A stretch of DNA of 10,988 nt. Source: an uncultured Ruminococcus sp. GTDB taxonomy: Bacteria; Bacillota; Clostridia; Oscillospirales; Ruminococcaceae. The position numbers and the translations under genes were made by a program. The number at the start of each line of letters is the position of its first letter. Within the stretch, counting starts at the first letter, position 1. Location: contig CAMHMM010000039.1 of NCBI GenBank assembly GCA_946186215.1, positions 1-10,988 of the forward strand, written 5' to 3'. Positions 1-7,666 of the stretch are shown in pieces. The notes under the pieces are model-generated. The model was not told the DNA's origin. It saw nothing but the letters and a program-made list of their open reading frames with translations, and did no database searches.

Positions 1-783
1 ATGAGTGGAAAGCCCTCTGCCGCTCATGCCTATGCGCTCTATGGCGCTGTCCACTATCTGCTGGACACGGCGGTTGGTTATCCGCTTCTTCCGCTTTGAA
101 AGAAACAGCGCGGTCTCTCCGTCAACGGCAGGGCGGATCTCAAGATACTCCGTAAGTGCTGCCGCACACCCCTCATTCATGTGGACAATGCGCTCCTTGT
201 TGCCCTTTCCGAGAAGCCTTATCGTTCTGTCCTCGAAATTGAGATCATTGATATTGAGCCCCACCAGCTCGGACAATCTCATACCGCAGTTGAGAAACAG
301 CATAAGTATGCAGAAATCACGCTTATAGTTGTCGTCCTGCGTATCCATCTGCTCCACGAGTCGCCTGCTTGTATCAAGATCCATATACACGGGCTTTGAT
401 TTTTTCGGAGACGGCACATCGAGATTGAGAACAGGGTTTCTGTCAAGATAAAAGCTTGCAAGCTTATTGGCGCACAGCGCCTTGTAAAAGCCCTTCAGCG
501 CAGAGACCTTGCGCGCCCTTGTTTTGTCCTTGTTCTTCTGTTCGGTAGCAGTGAAGTTCAGGTACTCATACACATCGGCAAGAGTTATCTTCTTTATCTC
601 CTCGAACGGCACATCGCCGATGGTATCATCATCGCTGCCCATTCGGTTTTTCTTGATATAGCGCAGGAACAGTCTCAGATCGAGATAATACGATTCGATG
701 GTCTTTTCGGAACGGTTCCTGATAACGCGCAGATAGAACAGATATTCCTTTATGTAAGCCGGGCAGTCATTCATATCAGTCAT
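1..783 (-). CDS. XerC/XerD-type tyrosine recombinase (3' end missing)
   Basis: Site-specific tyrosine recombinase; 261 codons are visible before the gene leaves the window at position 1. Family role: strand exchange through a covalent 3'-phosphotyrosine, either resolving chromosome dimers at dif or moving an element. An N-terminal SAM-like core-binding domain (about residues 8-105, with YIKEYLFYLRVIRNRSEKTI) precedes the catalytic domain (from about 130). Catalytic Arg I is R169 in CGMRLSEL and the beta-hairpin Lys is K193 in GKGNKER; their 24-residue spacing equals that of E. coli XerD. The last visible residue, H261 in GLSTH, should be the first His of the HxxR box, so the second Arg, the His/Trp and the Tyr nucleophile lie outside. 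ATG at 783 follows GAAGGGTG, which sits in the end of the aminopeptidase gene; that stop is 4 bp away, so the two are probably cotranscribed. XerC versus XerD cannot be decided without the C-terminus and genome context. Confidence 0.93.
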   Translation of the reverse strand, partial: MTDMNDCPAYIKEYLFYLRVIRNRSEKTIESYYLDLRLFLRYIKKNRMGSDDDTIGDVPFEEIKKITLADVYEYLNFTATEQKNKDKTRARKVSALKGFYKALCANKLASFYLDRNPVLNLDVPSPKKSKPVYMDLDTSRRLVEQMDTQDDNYKRDFCILMLFLNCGMRLSELVGLNINDLNFEDRTIRLLGKGNKERIVHMNEGCAAALTEYLEIRPAVDGETALFLSKRKKRITNRRVQQIVDSAIERIGMSGRGLSTH

Positions 784-787
784 GTTA

Positions 788-2563
788 TCACCCTTCAAGG
801 ACAGGTGCGGTCTCTGCTCTGAGCCATCCCCGTTCATCATCATCAAGATACGGGGATATGGCTTCATACACTCTGCTGTGATAAGCGTCGAGCAGCACTG
901 CATCCTCCGGCGTGAGATCATCGGTAAGTATGGCACTGCGGTCAAAGGGCACCATCGTTACGGTCTCAAAGCCCAGGAATTTTTCATCGATACGCACGCA
1001 GAGCATGAGATTTTCAAGTCTTATGCCGAATTCACCCTCGATATATACACCGGGTTCATCCGAGGTGAGCATTCCCTCCGCAAACGGCGCAGGAGATCTG
1101 TCCCTCATGCGTATGCCCTGAGGCCCTTCATGGACATTGAGGCAATAGCCCACACCGTGACCTGTTCCGTGGTTGAAATCGAGCCCCAGTTCCCACAGCG
1201 GCTGACGGGCAAGAATATCAAGGTTCACACCGCTGCAGCCTTCTCTGAATCTCTCAGCCGCAAGACGGAGATTGCCTTTGAGCACTGCAGTATATGCCTG
1301 CTTTTGCTCATGGGTAAGCTCTCCCAGCGCTACAGTCCTTGTGATATCGGTAGTGCCGCAAAGGTACTGTCCGCCGGTGTCAAGGAGCAGAAAGCCCTTG
1401 TCATCAAGGCGGGTATTGCTCTGCTCATCGGCGCTGTAATGCACTATCGCAGCATTGGCACCATATGCGGATATGGGCTCGAAGGACTGATAAAGGTATT
1501 TATCTCCCTTTTGGCGAAGCTCTTCGAGCATATCGGAAACGCCTGTTTCGGTCAGCTCACCGCAGCGGCCTGCATACTCAGTCTTCAGCCTGTAGATAAG
1601 CTTTGTAACGGCAACGCCGTCTGTGATATGAGCCTTTCTTATATTCTCCTGCTCTGTCCTGTTCTTGCGTGCCTTCATATCCTGAACGGGAGAGGGCTCC
1701 TTTATGATGTTCTTTCCGCTCTTTTCAAGTATATCCATGTACACCGCAGAAAGGCACTTTTCATCAGCGCGGATATCGCAGACATGAGCGAATATATCAC
1801 TGCTTCCGAGGCGGGCTGCAAAGCCCTCATAGTCAGATACAGCTGCGCCGAGGGATGCGAAGTGATCCTGCACCTCAGGCGAAAGAGAGCCTTTACCGGC
1901 AAATATCTCCGCATGATCGGGAAATACTATGGCAAAAGCCAGTGCTACGGGATTATATGCGATATCCTCCGCACGGATATTGAAAAGCCATGCGATATCA
2001 TCAAGAGAGGAGAGCACCAAAGCGCTGCCGCCTGTCTTCTCCCGCACTCTTTTCAGTTTATCTGCGGCACTCTCACCGCTGTATTCGTCCGCAAGCACCC
2101 AGACAGGGCTGTGACCGAGGGGGGGGCGGTCTGTCCACACCTCGTCGAGAAGATCATATCCGAGGATGTAGCCCAGCTCAGGCTTTTTGGCTGCAAGCTC
2201 GGAAATAAAGGACGCAGAAACTGTCCTGCCGTCCGCTCCCAGAGTGCCGTTTATTTTATCGGCGATAAACTCTGCAACGGTGGGAACACCCTTTTCACCC
2301 TGCTTCATAAGCGCAATGCCGCTGCCTGTGAGCTGGCTCTGCGCCTGAATAAAATATCTGCCGTCCGTCCAGAGATATGCAGCATCCTTCGTGACAAGGA
2401 GCGTACCCGCCGAGCCTGTAAAGCCCGACATGAACGCCCTGCCGCGAAAATGCTCAGGTACATACTCAGACTGATGATCGTCACAGGATGTGATAAGATA
2501 TGCGGTCATGCCATGAGCCTTCATGGCATGACGCAGCTTCTGTAATTTTTCCGGAATATTCAT
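788..2563 (-). CDS. Xaa-Pro aminopeptidase (aminopeptidase P, M24B), long form
   Basis: Cytosolic metallopeptidase that removes the N-terminal residue from peptides with proline in position 2. At about 591 residues it matches the long three-domain form: two creatinase-like N-terminal domains (about 1-170 and 170-310) and a C-terminal pita-bread catalytic domain. All five metal ligands are visible; numbered from the ATG they are D395 (LLLDTGG), D406 (TTDITRT), H469 (FNHGTGHGVGY), E503 (SDEPGVY) and E517 (GIRLENL). The 11-residue spacing of the two Asp is the family's. An upstream in-frame GTG at 2572 would add three residues (M-C-V). I prefer the ATG at 2563 because homologues usually begin near M-N-I-P-E-K, although the only SD-like string before it is a weak GGTG. 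It lies 14 bp after the mannosidase stop and 4 bp before the recombinase start, so it is probably in the same transcript. No signal peptide is seen. The exact peptide preference cannot be read from sequence. Confidence 0.95.
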   Translation of the reverse strand: MNIPEKLQKLRHAMKAHGMTAYLITSCDDHQSEYVPEHFRGRAFMSGFTGSAGTLLVTKDAAYLWTDGRYFIQAQSQLTGSGIALMKQGEKGVPTVAEFIADKINGTLGADGRTVSASFISELAAKKPELGYILGYDLLDEVWTDRPPLGHSPVWVLADEYSGESAADKLKRVREKTGGSALVLSSLDDIAWLFNIRAEDIAYNPVALAFAIVFPDHAEIFAGKGSLSPEVQDHFASLGAAVSDYEGFAARLGSSDIFAHVCDIRADEKCLSAVYMDILEKSGKNIIKEPSPVQDMKARKNRTEQENIRKAHITDGVAVTKLIYRLKTEYAGRCGELTETGVSDMLEELRQKGDKYLYQSFEPISAYGANAAIVHYSADEQSNTRLDDKGFLLLDTGGQYLCGTTDITRTVALGELTHEQKQAYTAVLKGNLRLAAERFREGCSGVNLDILARQPLWELGLDFNHGTGHGVGYCLNVHEGPQGIRMRDRSPAPFAEGMLTSDEPGVYIEGEFGIRLENLMLCVRIDEKFLGFETVTMVPFDRSAILTDDLTPEDAVLLDAYHSRVYEAISPYLDDDERGWLRAETAPVLEG

Positions 2564-2577
2564 CACACACACCGCTT

Positions 2578-5064
2578 TCAGCCTTTGAGCCCCATGGCAC
2601 TGTAATAGGATGTAACGCTGATACCGCGCTGCACCTGTGCGGCTGTCATTCCCGGTGCCTGTGTCTTTGCAAGGAATATATCTGCACTGTCGTGGATATC
2701 AATGAAATTATCCGAGAATACAGGATCAAAATTCTTCGCCTTGCCCTCGATCCAGACACCCTTTGCAAATGCCTTTGCGGATATGGTGATCCTGAATACC
2801 TCGCCCTCATCGGTGACCTTGACGGAAAGCTTGGGATCGGCAAAGCTGAATGTCTTGGGAAGAACATACATATATGTTGCCGAAGAAAGGCTCTTGCCCG
2901 TCTGAGTGTTTATAAGGCTGCACTCCACATACTGTGAGCGCTTGTCTGTAACGCCTGTCATCTCATCGGTGAGGATGATCTGATCCTCTGCGTGGAGAGG
3001 TGCTATATCAGCTGACACCTCGCCGCTTCTTATGATGCTTCCGTCGGCATTGCGGGAATTCCACACTATCCTTGCGCTTATCTCATATCTGCGCTCAGAT
3101 GAAACATTTACTGCGATATTGCCGTCCTTGTCATACATGGTGAGAAGCACGGGACTGTAAAATCTCCTTGCGGCACAGTGCAGCGGCTTTAGTCTCAGGA
3201 AATAGTCAACAGACGACCATGATATCACGGGATTTGAGTCGTTTACCTGCCAGTACAGCGAGCCTGAGCAAACATTTCTGCAGCGGCGCATATGCTCCAC
3301 ATTCAGGCGTATCGCATCGGACTGCACAAGCTGTGTTGCGTAGATGAGCCCCTCAAAGCTGTATGGATAATGCACCATCTGTGCAAGGTAGTACATGAGC
3401 TTTTCATTGCCGTCCTCACACTTCTGATGTGCCTCCATAACGGGGCTCATGAGATTGAGATCCTTCTTTTCGGCAAAGGTCATGACAGTTTTGAGTGACG
3501 GCAGTGATTCAAAGCCGTATTCCGAACAGAAGCGGAAGCGATATTTCAGATAATCGCTGAACGGCTTTTTGGAATGCCATACCTCCCAGTAATGCTGGTC
3601 GCCTCTGGTTATATCACCGGGCTCTCCGAATCTTCCGCCCGATGAAGGTGAGGACGGATGATAGAACCTGTCTGGATCGAGCTTTTCAAGCAGACGGGGG
3701 ATAAGCACCTCAAACAGGCGGATATAATCCTTCTTGTAGCTCTGAGGTTGGTCGATATGCCAGTAGAGCCACATACTCTCTATCTCGTTGTTGCCGCACC
3801 ACAGAGCTATGCAGGGATGATTGCGCAGTCGTCTGACATTCTGGATGACCTCTGCACGCACATTGGCAAGAGTTTTTTCATCGCCCTTGTATACACCGCA
3901 GGCAAACATGAAATCCTGCCATACGAGAAAGCCCATCTCGTCGCACAGGTCATAGAATTCATCGCTTGCGTACACGCCGCCGCCCCATACGCGCAGCATA
4001 TTGTAGTTGGCGCGTTTGCACAGCTGCAGGAGCCGCTTTGTCTTTTTAAGCGATGTGCGGGTGATAAAATGATCCTCGGGGACATAGTTGGCACCCATTG
4101 CAAAGATCCTGATGCCGTTTACCACAAAGCCGAAAAATCTGCCGTCATCCACCGTATCCTGACAGATGGTGATCTTTCTTATGCCGACGCGGTGTGACTT
4201 TTCATCCACGATATTGCCGTCCTTGTCAAGCACCGAAACGGTGACCTTGTACAGGGGCTGTGCGCCGTAGCCGTTGGGGTACCAGAGCTCGGGCTTTTCT
4301 ATTACAGCATAGGTATGGGCAAAGCTCTCCGCTGACTGTCTTATCTCCTGCTTTTCTCCGTCGGGATATTCCACTGTGACGAGGAACTCTTCCGCACCTG
4401 AATCAAATTCCAGCTTTGTTGCAATATCCAGCGTTACCGTTTTTTCCTTTTCGTATGAGCCAAAATCCTGCCTGATACGCACATCGCCGATCATAGCGGT
4501 ATTTGCGGCGATTATTTCCACATCACGCCAGATACCCATATCCGAAAGAGTGGGACCCCAGTCCCAGCCCATCATATAGGGGGGCTTGCGTATATGGGTA
4601 AAGCCCGGAAGCGTCTGAGCCACACCCCAGAGCGGCTCCTGCGCCTGCTTCTGGGCGATATATTCATTGGGAGAATAGATATATACAGACACCTTGTTGT
4701 CCTTTTCGTCAACAAGCTCCTTTATATCAAATGTCCATGTCCTGTGCATATTATTTGCCGTGCCAACACAAACGCCGTTTACGAATATGCTTGCGATAGT
4801 GTCGATGCCGTGAAAGCGCAGCAGCAGCATTTCGGAATCGAGCTGCTCGGGCGAAAGGTCGAATGTGCGCTCATAAACCGTGTCACACTCGGAAATGTCG
4901 ATGTATTTATATTCATTTTCACCGCAGAAGGGATCCTCTATCAGCTTGCTTTCCATAAGCGCTGTATACAAGGAGCCCGGGACCGTGCCCTGCAGATCAT
5001 AGCTATACTTTCCCGATGTGGTGATATGCCAGTTTCCGTTCAAGAGCTGTTTTATCATCTTCAT
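2578..5064 (-). CDS. Beta-mannosidase, glycoside hydrolase family 2
   Basis: Retaining exo-beta-mannosidase (EC 3.2.1.25 type) releasing mannose from non-reducing ends of beta-1,4-mannooligosaccharides, probably in the cytoplasm because there is no signal peptide. The 828 residues fit the bacterial family. Order: N-terminal jelly-roll sugar-binding domain (about 1-185, with PPYMMGWDWGP at 161-171), Ig-like sandwich (about 190-295), TIM barrel (about 298-630) and C-terminal beta-sandwich domains. The acid/base is E427 in LWCGNNEIES and the nucleophile E515 in FCSEYGFES; their separation of 88 residues is close to that in characterised family members. Two starts are possible: ATG 5064 behind AAGGA and ATG 5058 behind GGAG, each about 8 nt away; this affects two residues only. 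It follows the thiamine pyrophosphokinase stop by 11 bp. No transporter or other mannan gene is adjacent, so a role in mannan or N-glycan scavenging rests on the family alone. Another beta-glycosidase specificity within GH2 is possible but the motifs favour mannosidase. Confidence 0.93.
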   Translation of the reverse strand: MKMIKQLLNGNWHITTSGKYSYDLQGTVPGSLYTALMESKLIEDPFCGENEYKYIDISECDTVYERTFDLSPEQLDSEMLLLRFHGIDTIASIFVNGVCVGTANNMHRTWTFDIKELVDEKDNKVSVYIYSPNEYIAQKQAQEPLWGVAQTLPGFTHIRKPPYMMGWDWGPTLSDMGIWRDVEIIAANTAMIGDVRIRQDFGSYEKEKTVTLDIATKLEFDSGAEEFLVTVEYPDGEKQEIRQSAESFAHTYAVIEKPELWYPNGYGAQPLYKVTVSVLDKDGNIVDEKSHRVGIRKITICQDTVDDGRFFGFVVNGIRIFAMGANYVPEDHFITRTSLKKTKRLLQLCKRANYNMLRVWGGGVYASDEFYDLCDEMGFLVWQDFMFACGVYKGDEKTLANVRAEVIQNVRRLRNHPCIALWCGNNEIESMWLYWHIDQPQSYKKDYIRLFEVLIPRLLEKLDPDRFYHPSSPSSGGRFGEPGDITRGDQHYWEVWHSKKPFSDYLKYRFRFCSEYGFESLPSLKTVMTFAEKKDLNLMSPVMEAHQKCEDGNEKLMYYLAQMVHYPYSFEGLIYATQLVQSDAIRLNVEHMRRCRNVCSGSLYWQVNDSNPVISWSSVDYFLRLKPLHCAARRFYSPVLLTMYDKDGNIAVNVSSERRYEISARIVWNSRNADGSIIRSGEVSADIAPLHAEDQIILTDEMTGVTDKRSQYVECSLINTQTGKSLSSATYMYVLPKTFSFADPKLSVKVTDEGEVFRITISAKAFAKGVWIEGKAKNFDPVFSDNFIDIHDSADIFLAKTQAPGMTAAQVQRGISVTSYYSAMGLKG

Positions 5065-5075
5065 CTCTCCATTCC

Positions 5076-5672
5076 TTAAAATTCTTCCGTAACGATCACA
5101 GCGCCGTTTATTACCTCGATCACGGCACTGCCGCTGTTGTAATTGCTCACACCCAGCGGGAAATCCCTGTCTACGGAAAATCTGCCGCTGTATTTTGCAC
5201 CGTCTATGCTGATCACAGACGGCTCAAGTGCCAGTACCGATAAATAACCGCAGCGGGAATATTCACATTTTTCTCCCGCAAACTGCAGGGAGACAACACA
5301 TTTTTCCGAAATTATCCTTCCCCTGCCGCCGTGCTTATGAATAAATTCCAGTGTCTGTATATTTGCAAGGGTATGGCTGAGCCTGCCGCCCGTGCCGCCG
5401 TAGATATCAAATTCAAGACAGCCGAGCCCGAGCCCCTTTTTGACCGCAAGCATGGTGTCCGTATCATCCTTTTCACAGGCAACGGCGATCACCTCTCCGC
5501 CAAAGCCCTGAGGATATACGGCGCTGTCAAAATCCCCCACGATAATATCGGGAACGATGCCGTTTTGCTCAAAGAGCCTGTACCCGCTGTCTGCGGCAAT
5601 ATACAAAGCATCCTCTTTCGTTATGCGGCAGGGATCGCCGCCGCCTGCAATAACACACTTTACATTTCCCAT
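5076..5672 (-). CDS. Thiamine pyrophosphokinase (thiamine diphosphokinase)
   Basis: Transfers pyrophosphate from ATP to thiamine to give thiamine diphosphate (EC 2.7.6.2), in the cytosol. The 198 residues are slightly shorter than usual for bacterial family members (about 205-220). The N-terminal ATP-binding domain carries an AADSG stretch (26-30), GDFDS (46-50) and KDDTDT (68-73), the acidic metal/nucleotide motifs. GGRLSHTLAN (95-104) is the family's GGRLDHxLAN block with Ser in place of the usual Asp. The C-terminal beta-sandwich thiamine-binding domain follows and includes FPLGVSNY near residue 170. ATG 5672 lies inside the last codons of rsgA, overlapping by 13 bp, which implies translational coupling; an AAAGG lies about 10 nt upstream. 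Linkage of rsgA to this kinase is common in Firmicutes, usually with rpe between them; rpe is absent here. Confidence 0.94.
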   Translation of the reverse strand: MGNVKCVIAGGGDPCRITKEDALYIAADSGYRLFEQNGIVPDIIVGDFDSAVYPQGFGGEVIAVACEKDDTDTMLAVKKGLGLGCLEFDIYGGTGGRLSHTLANIQTLEFIHKHGGRGRIISEKCVVSLQFAGEKCEYSRCGYLSVLALEPSVISIDGAKYSGRFSVDRDFPLGVSNYNSGSAVIEVINGAVIVTEEF

Positions 5673-6517
5673 GGCTTTACTGCCTTTGCTTCCTCAAACA
5701 TCAGCTTGTAGCTTTCGTGGCGGGAACGGGATATCTTCCCTGCCTCCACCGCTTCTATGACCGCGCAGCCCTTTTCCTTTATGTGGCGGCAGTCTGTAAA
5801 GCGGCACTCTCCGAAATACTCACCGAACTCGGTAAAACAGCCTGAAAGCTCCTCGGGAGCGATATAGGCGTACTGTATGGTGTCAAAGCTTGAAAAGCCC
5901 GGAGTATCCGCGATATATCCGCCGCAGAGCTTGTACAGCCTTGATACTCTCGTTGTGTGCCGCCCTCTGCCCAGCTTGCGGCTGATATGCGCTGTTTCAA
6001 GCTCCAGCTCGGGAGCTATGAAATTGAGCAGTGTGGATTTTCCCACGCCTGTATTTCCCGTGAAGGCACATACTTTGCCCTTTACGGTATCTGTTATCCT
6101 GTCCACACTCGAGCGGTCGCTGTAATCCACTACGATCACATCTATCCCGATATTCCCGTATATGACAGGAATATCCTCATTTACCGCAAGATCGTTCTTT
6201 GTCAGTACGATCATGGGCTTTATCCCCTTGTACTCACACACGGCGATGAATTTATCAAGAAGGGTGAGCGAGGGGTGGGGCTGGCAGGTGGAGACCACGA
6301 AAAACAGCACATCAAGATTTGCAAGAGGCGGCCTTATTATGCTGTTTCTGCGCTCCTCTATGCCTGTTATCACATTGTCCTCAACGGTGCATATATCCCC
6401 TGCAAAGGGCGTTACCTCCTTGTTTCTGAAAACTCCTCTTGCCTTGCAGGATATTATCCCCTCGTCGGTCTCGACGGAATAGACACCGCCGAGACAGTCA
6501 AGTATCAGTCCGCGCAT
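5660..6517 (-). CDS. rsgA: Ribosome small-subunit-dependent GTPase A
   Basis: Circularly permuted GTPase that binds the immature or mature 30S subunit and helps late assembly, releasing on GTP hydrolysis. It has 285 residues, near the Firmicutes norm. An OB fold spans about 1-65. The G domain has its motifs in permuted order: G4 TKND (106-109), G1 GNTGVGKST (154-162), a switch region with GRGRHTT (183-189) and G3 DTPG (204-207). The C-terminal zinc motif is complete: C238, C243, H245 and C251, giving C-x4-C-x-H-x5-C. ATG 6517 lies 6 bp after the CPBP protease stop; the nearest SD-like string is GAGG about 11 nt upstream, so initiation may depend partly on coupling. Its end overlaps the thiamine pyrophosphokinase start by 13 bp. 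Nothing in the protein looks broken. Confidence 0.97.
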   Translation of the reverse strand: MRGLILDCLGGVYSVETDEGIISCKARGVFRNKEVTPFAGDICTVEDNVITGIEERRNSIIRPPLANLDVLFFVVSTCQPHPSLTLLDKFIAVCEYKGIKPMIVLTKNDLAVNEDIPVIYGNIGIDVIVVDYSDRSSVDRITDTVKGKVCAFTGNTGVGKSTLLNFIAPELELETAHISRKLGRGRHTTRVSRLYKLCGGYIADTPGFSSFDTIQYAYIAPEELSGCFTEFGEYFGECRFTDCRHIKEKGCAVIEAVEAGKISRSRHESYKLMFEEAKAVKPWEM

Positions 6518-6523
6518 AGCCCG

Positions 6524-7654
6524 TTATGCCTCTATCTTTCCGAAGGATGTAACGATGCCTGCCACATACAGGATCATCATTATCCAGAACGAAACACAGG
6601 TGATGCTTATCGCCCATGACCTCTTCTTGTGGCGCTCGGTGTATTCGGGAAGCTTTGCCTTTCCGCCGAAGATCATGATAAGAAGTATTATGAGACCTAC
6701 AAAGCCGAACAGCAGCAGCACAGAAGCATAGAAGATATTGCCCGCATCCTCATTGAAGAAATACTCCACGAATTCCGAGGATGTAGCAGTCAGATTCAGA
6801 AGCATATGCATAAGTATCGAGGGGATGAGAGAGCCTGTTTTTATATCAACATAGGCAAATAACAGGCCGACCGTGAAGGTCATGGTGCTCTGCGGGAGAT
6901 TTCCGTGCATCAGACCGAAGCACATGGCCGAAAATACAATGGCAAATCTCTGGCTAACATTGGCAGCCCTGCGCATTATTACGCCCCTGAAAAGCAGCTC
7001 CTCCGCAACAGGCGCAAGAAGCACTCCCGAGAGGAATTCCGCGGCAAGATACATGGGCGAAAGGTCAGACTCAAGATCATCGAGCCCCTTTATGGGAGAT
7101 ATATCCACAGCAGAAAGGCCGTTTAAAATGAGCAGCTCCATGAGGATGCCGACAGCATAGAAAAACATCATCACCATAAGACTTGCCGTCATAGGCCCCG
7201 CCTTTATCTTCGATGTATTCAGGTAGTCCGACATCTTGTTGTGCGATGAATGCTTATCCACCGCAAACAGGATAAAGCAGAGTATGATCGACGGCAGTGT
7301 TCCCGCAAGGCTCATCACCCAGTCAACCATCGTCTTACCCTCATCATTGATAACAAACTCGTATCCTGCCGCCTTTATGGCAGCCGCGATCAGCAGCCCG
7401 ATGATCTCCACACCGAGTATATGTATTATCCCGTAGGAAAATGTGGCAGAAAGATGGCTTTTGATATTGCGCCGCTCGAACGGATCGGGTGTCACACTGC
7501 CTGCAGGTGCTTCCATAGGCATATAGCTGCCGTAGCCGTTATTGTATGAGGCGTATGAATATGTCGGCGTATAGGGCGTATATGGTGTATACGGAGCATA
7601 GCCGTTATACGGATTATATGTGTTGTATGGATTGTACTGTTCGTTATTATACAA
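6524..7654 (-). CDS. CPBP-family intramembrane glutamic protease with Tyr/Pro/Asn-rich N-terminal tail
   Basis: Polytopic membrane protein of the CPBP (Rce1/CAAX protease, formerly Abi) family, 376 residues. The three active-site blocks are intact: E218-E219 in AEELLFRG, F246-x3-H250 in CFGLMHGN, and H283-x3-N287 in LMHMLLN. About eight or nine hydrophobic segments are visible, the first near 71-95 and the last near 347-370. Residues 1-46 form a low-complexity tail rich in Tyr, Asn and Pro, including a PYT repeat (21-29) encoded by a 9-bp DNA repeat. The start is a TTG at 7654 behind AAGGTGA with 7-nt spacing, and an in-frame TAA lies just upstream; the next Met is near residue 45, after the tail. 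It begins 12 bp after the LexA-like stop and ends 6 bp before rsgA. Bacterial relatives include bacteriocin-immunity and regulatory proteases, but the substrate here is unknown. Confidence 0.9.
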   Translation of the reverse strand: MYNNEQYNPYNTYNPYNGYAPYTPYTPYTPTYSYASYNNGYGSYMPMEAPAGSVTPDPFERRNIKSHLSATFSYGIIHILGVEIIGLLIAAAIKAAGYEFVINDEGKTMVDWVMSLAGTLPSIILCFILFAVDKHSSHNKMSDYLNTSKIKAGPMTASLMVMMFFYAVGILMELLILNGLSAVDISPIKGLDDLESDLSPMYLAAEFLSGVLLAPVAEELLFRGVIMRRAANVSQRFAIVFSAMCFGLMHGNLPQSTMTFTVGLLFAYVDIKTGSLIPSILMHMLLNLTATSSEFVEYFFNEDAGNIFYASVLLLFGFVGLIILLIMIFGGKAKLPEYTERHKKRSWAISITCVSFWIMMILYVAGIVTSFGKIEA

Positions 7655-7666
7655 AAGCCTTTCACC

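Noticed and set aside
1..783. The tyrosine recombinase as an integrase marking a mobile element
   Set aside because: It is packed into a housekeeping operon 4 bp after the aminopeptidase, with no att sites, phage genes or composition change; a XerC/D role is more likely, although the truncated end leaves this open.
782..2545. A 587-codon open frame on the plus strand opposite the aminopeptidase gene
   Set aside because: The minus-strand frame has all five metal ligands and full family length; the plus-strand product is Cys/His/Leu-rich with no recognisable domain. Codon bias of the real gene leaves the antisense frame open.
6524..7654. The CPBP (formerly Abi) protein as a phage abortive-infection gene
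   Set aside because: The family name is historical. The gene lies in a housekeeping operon with no defence or toxin partner; its function is unknown.
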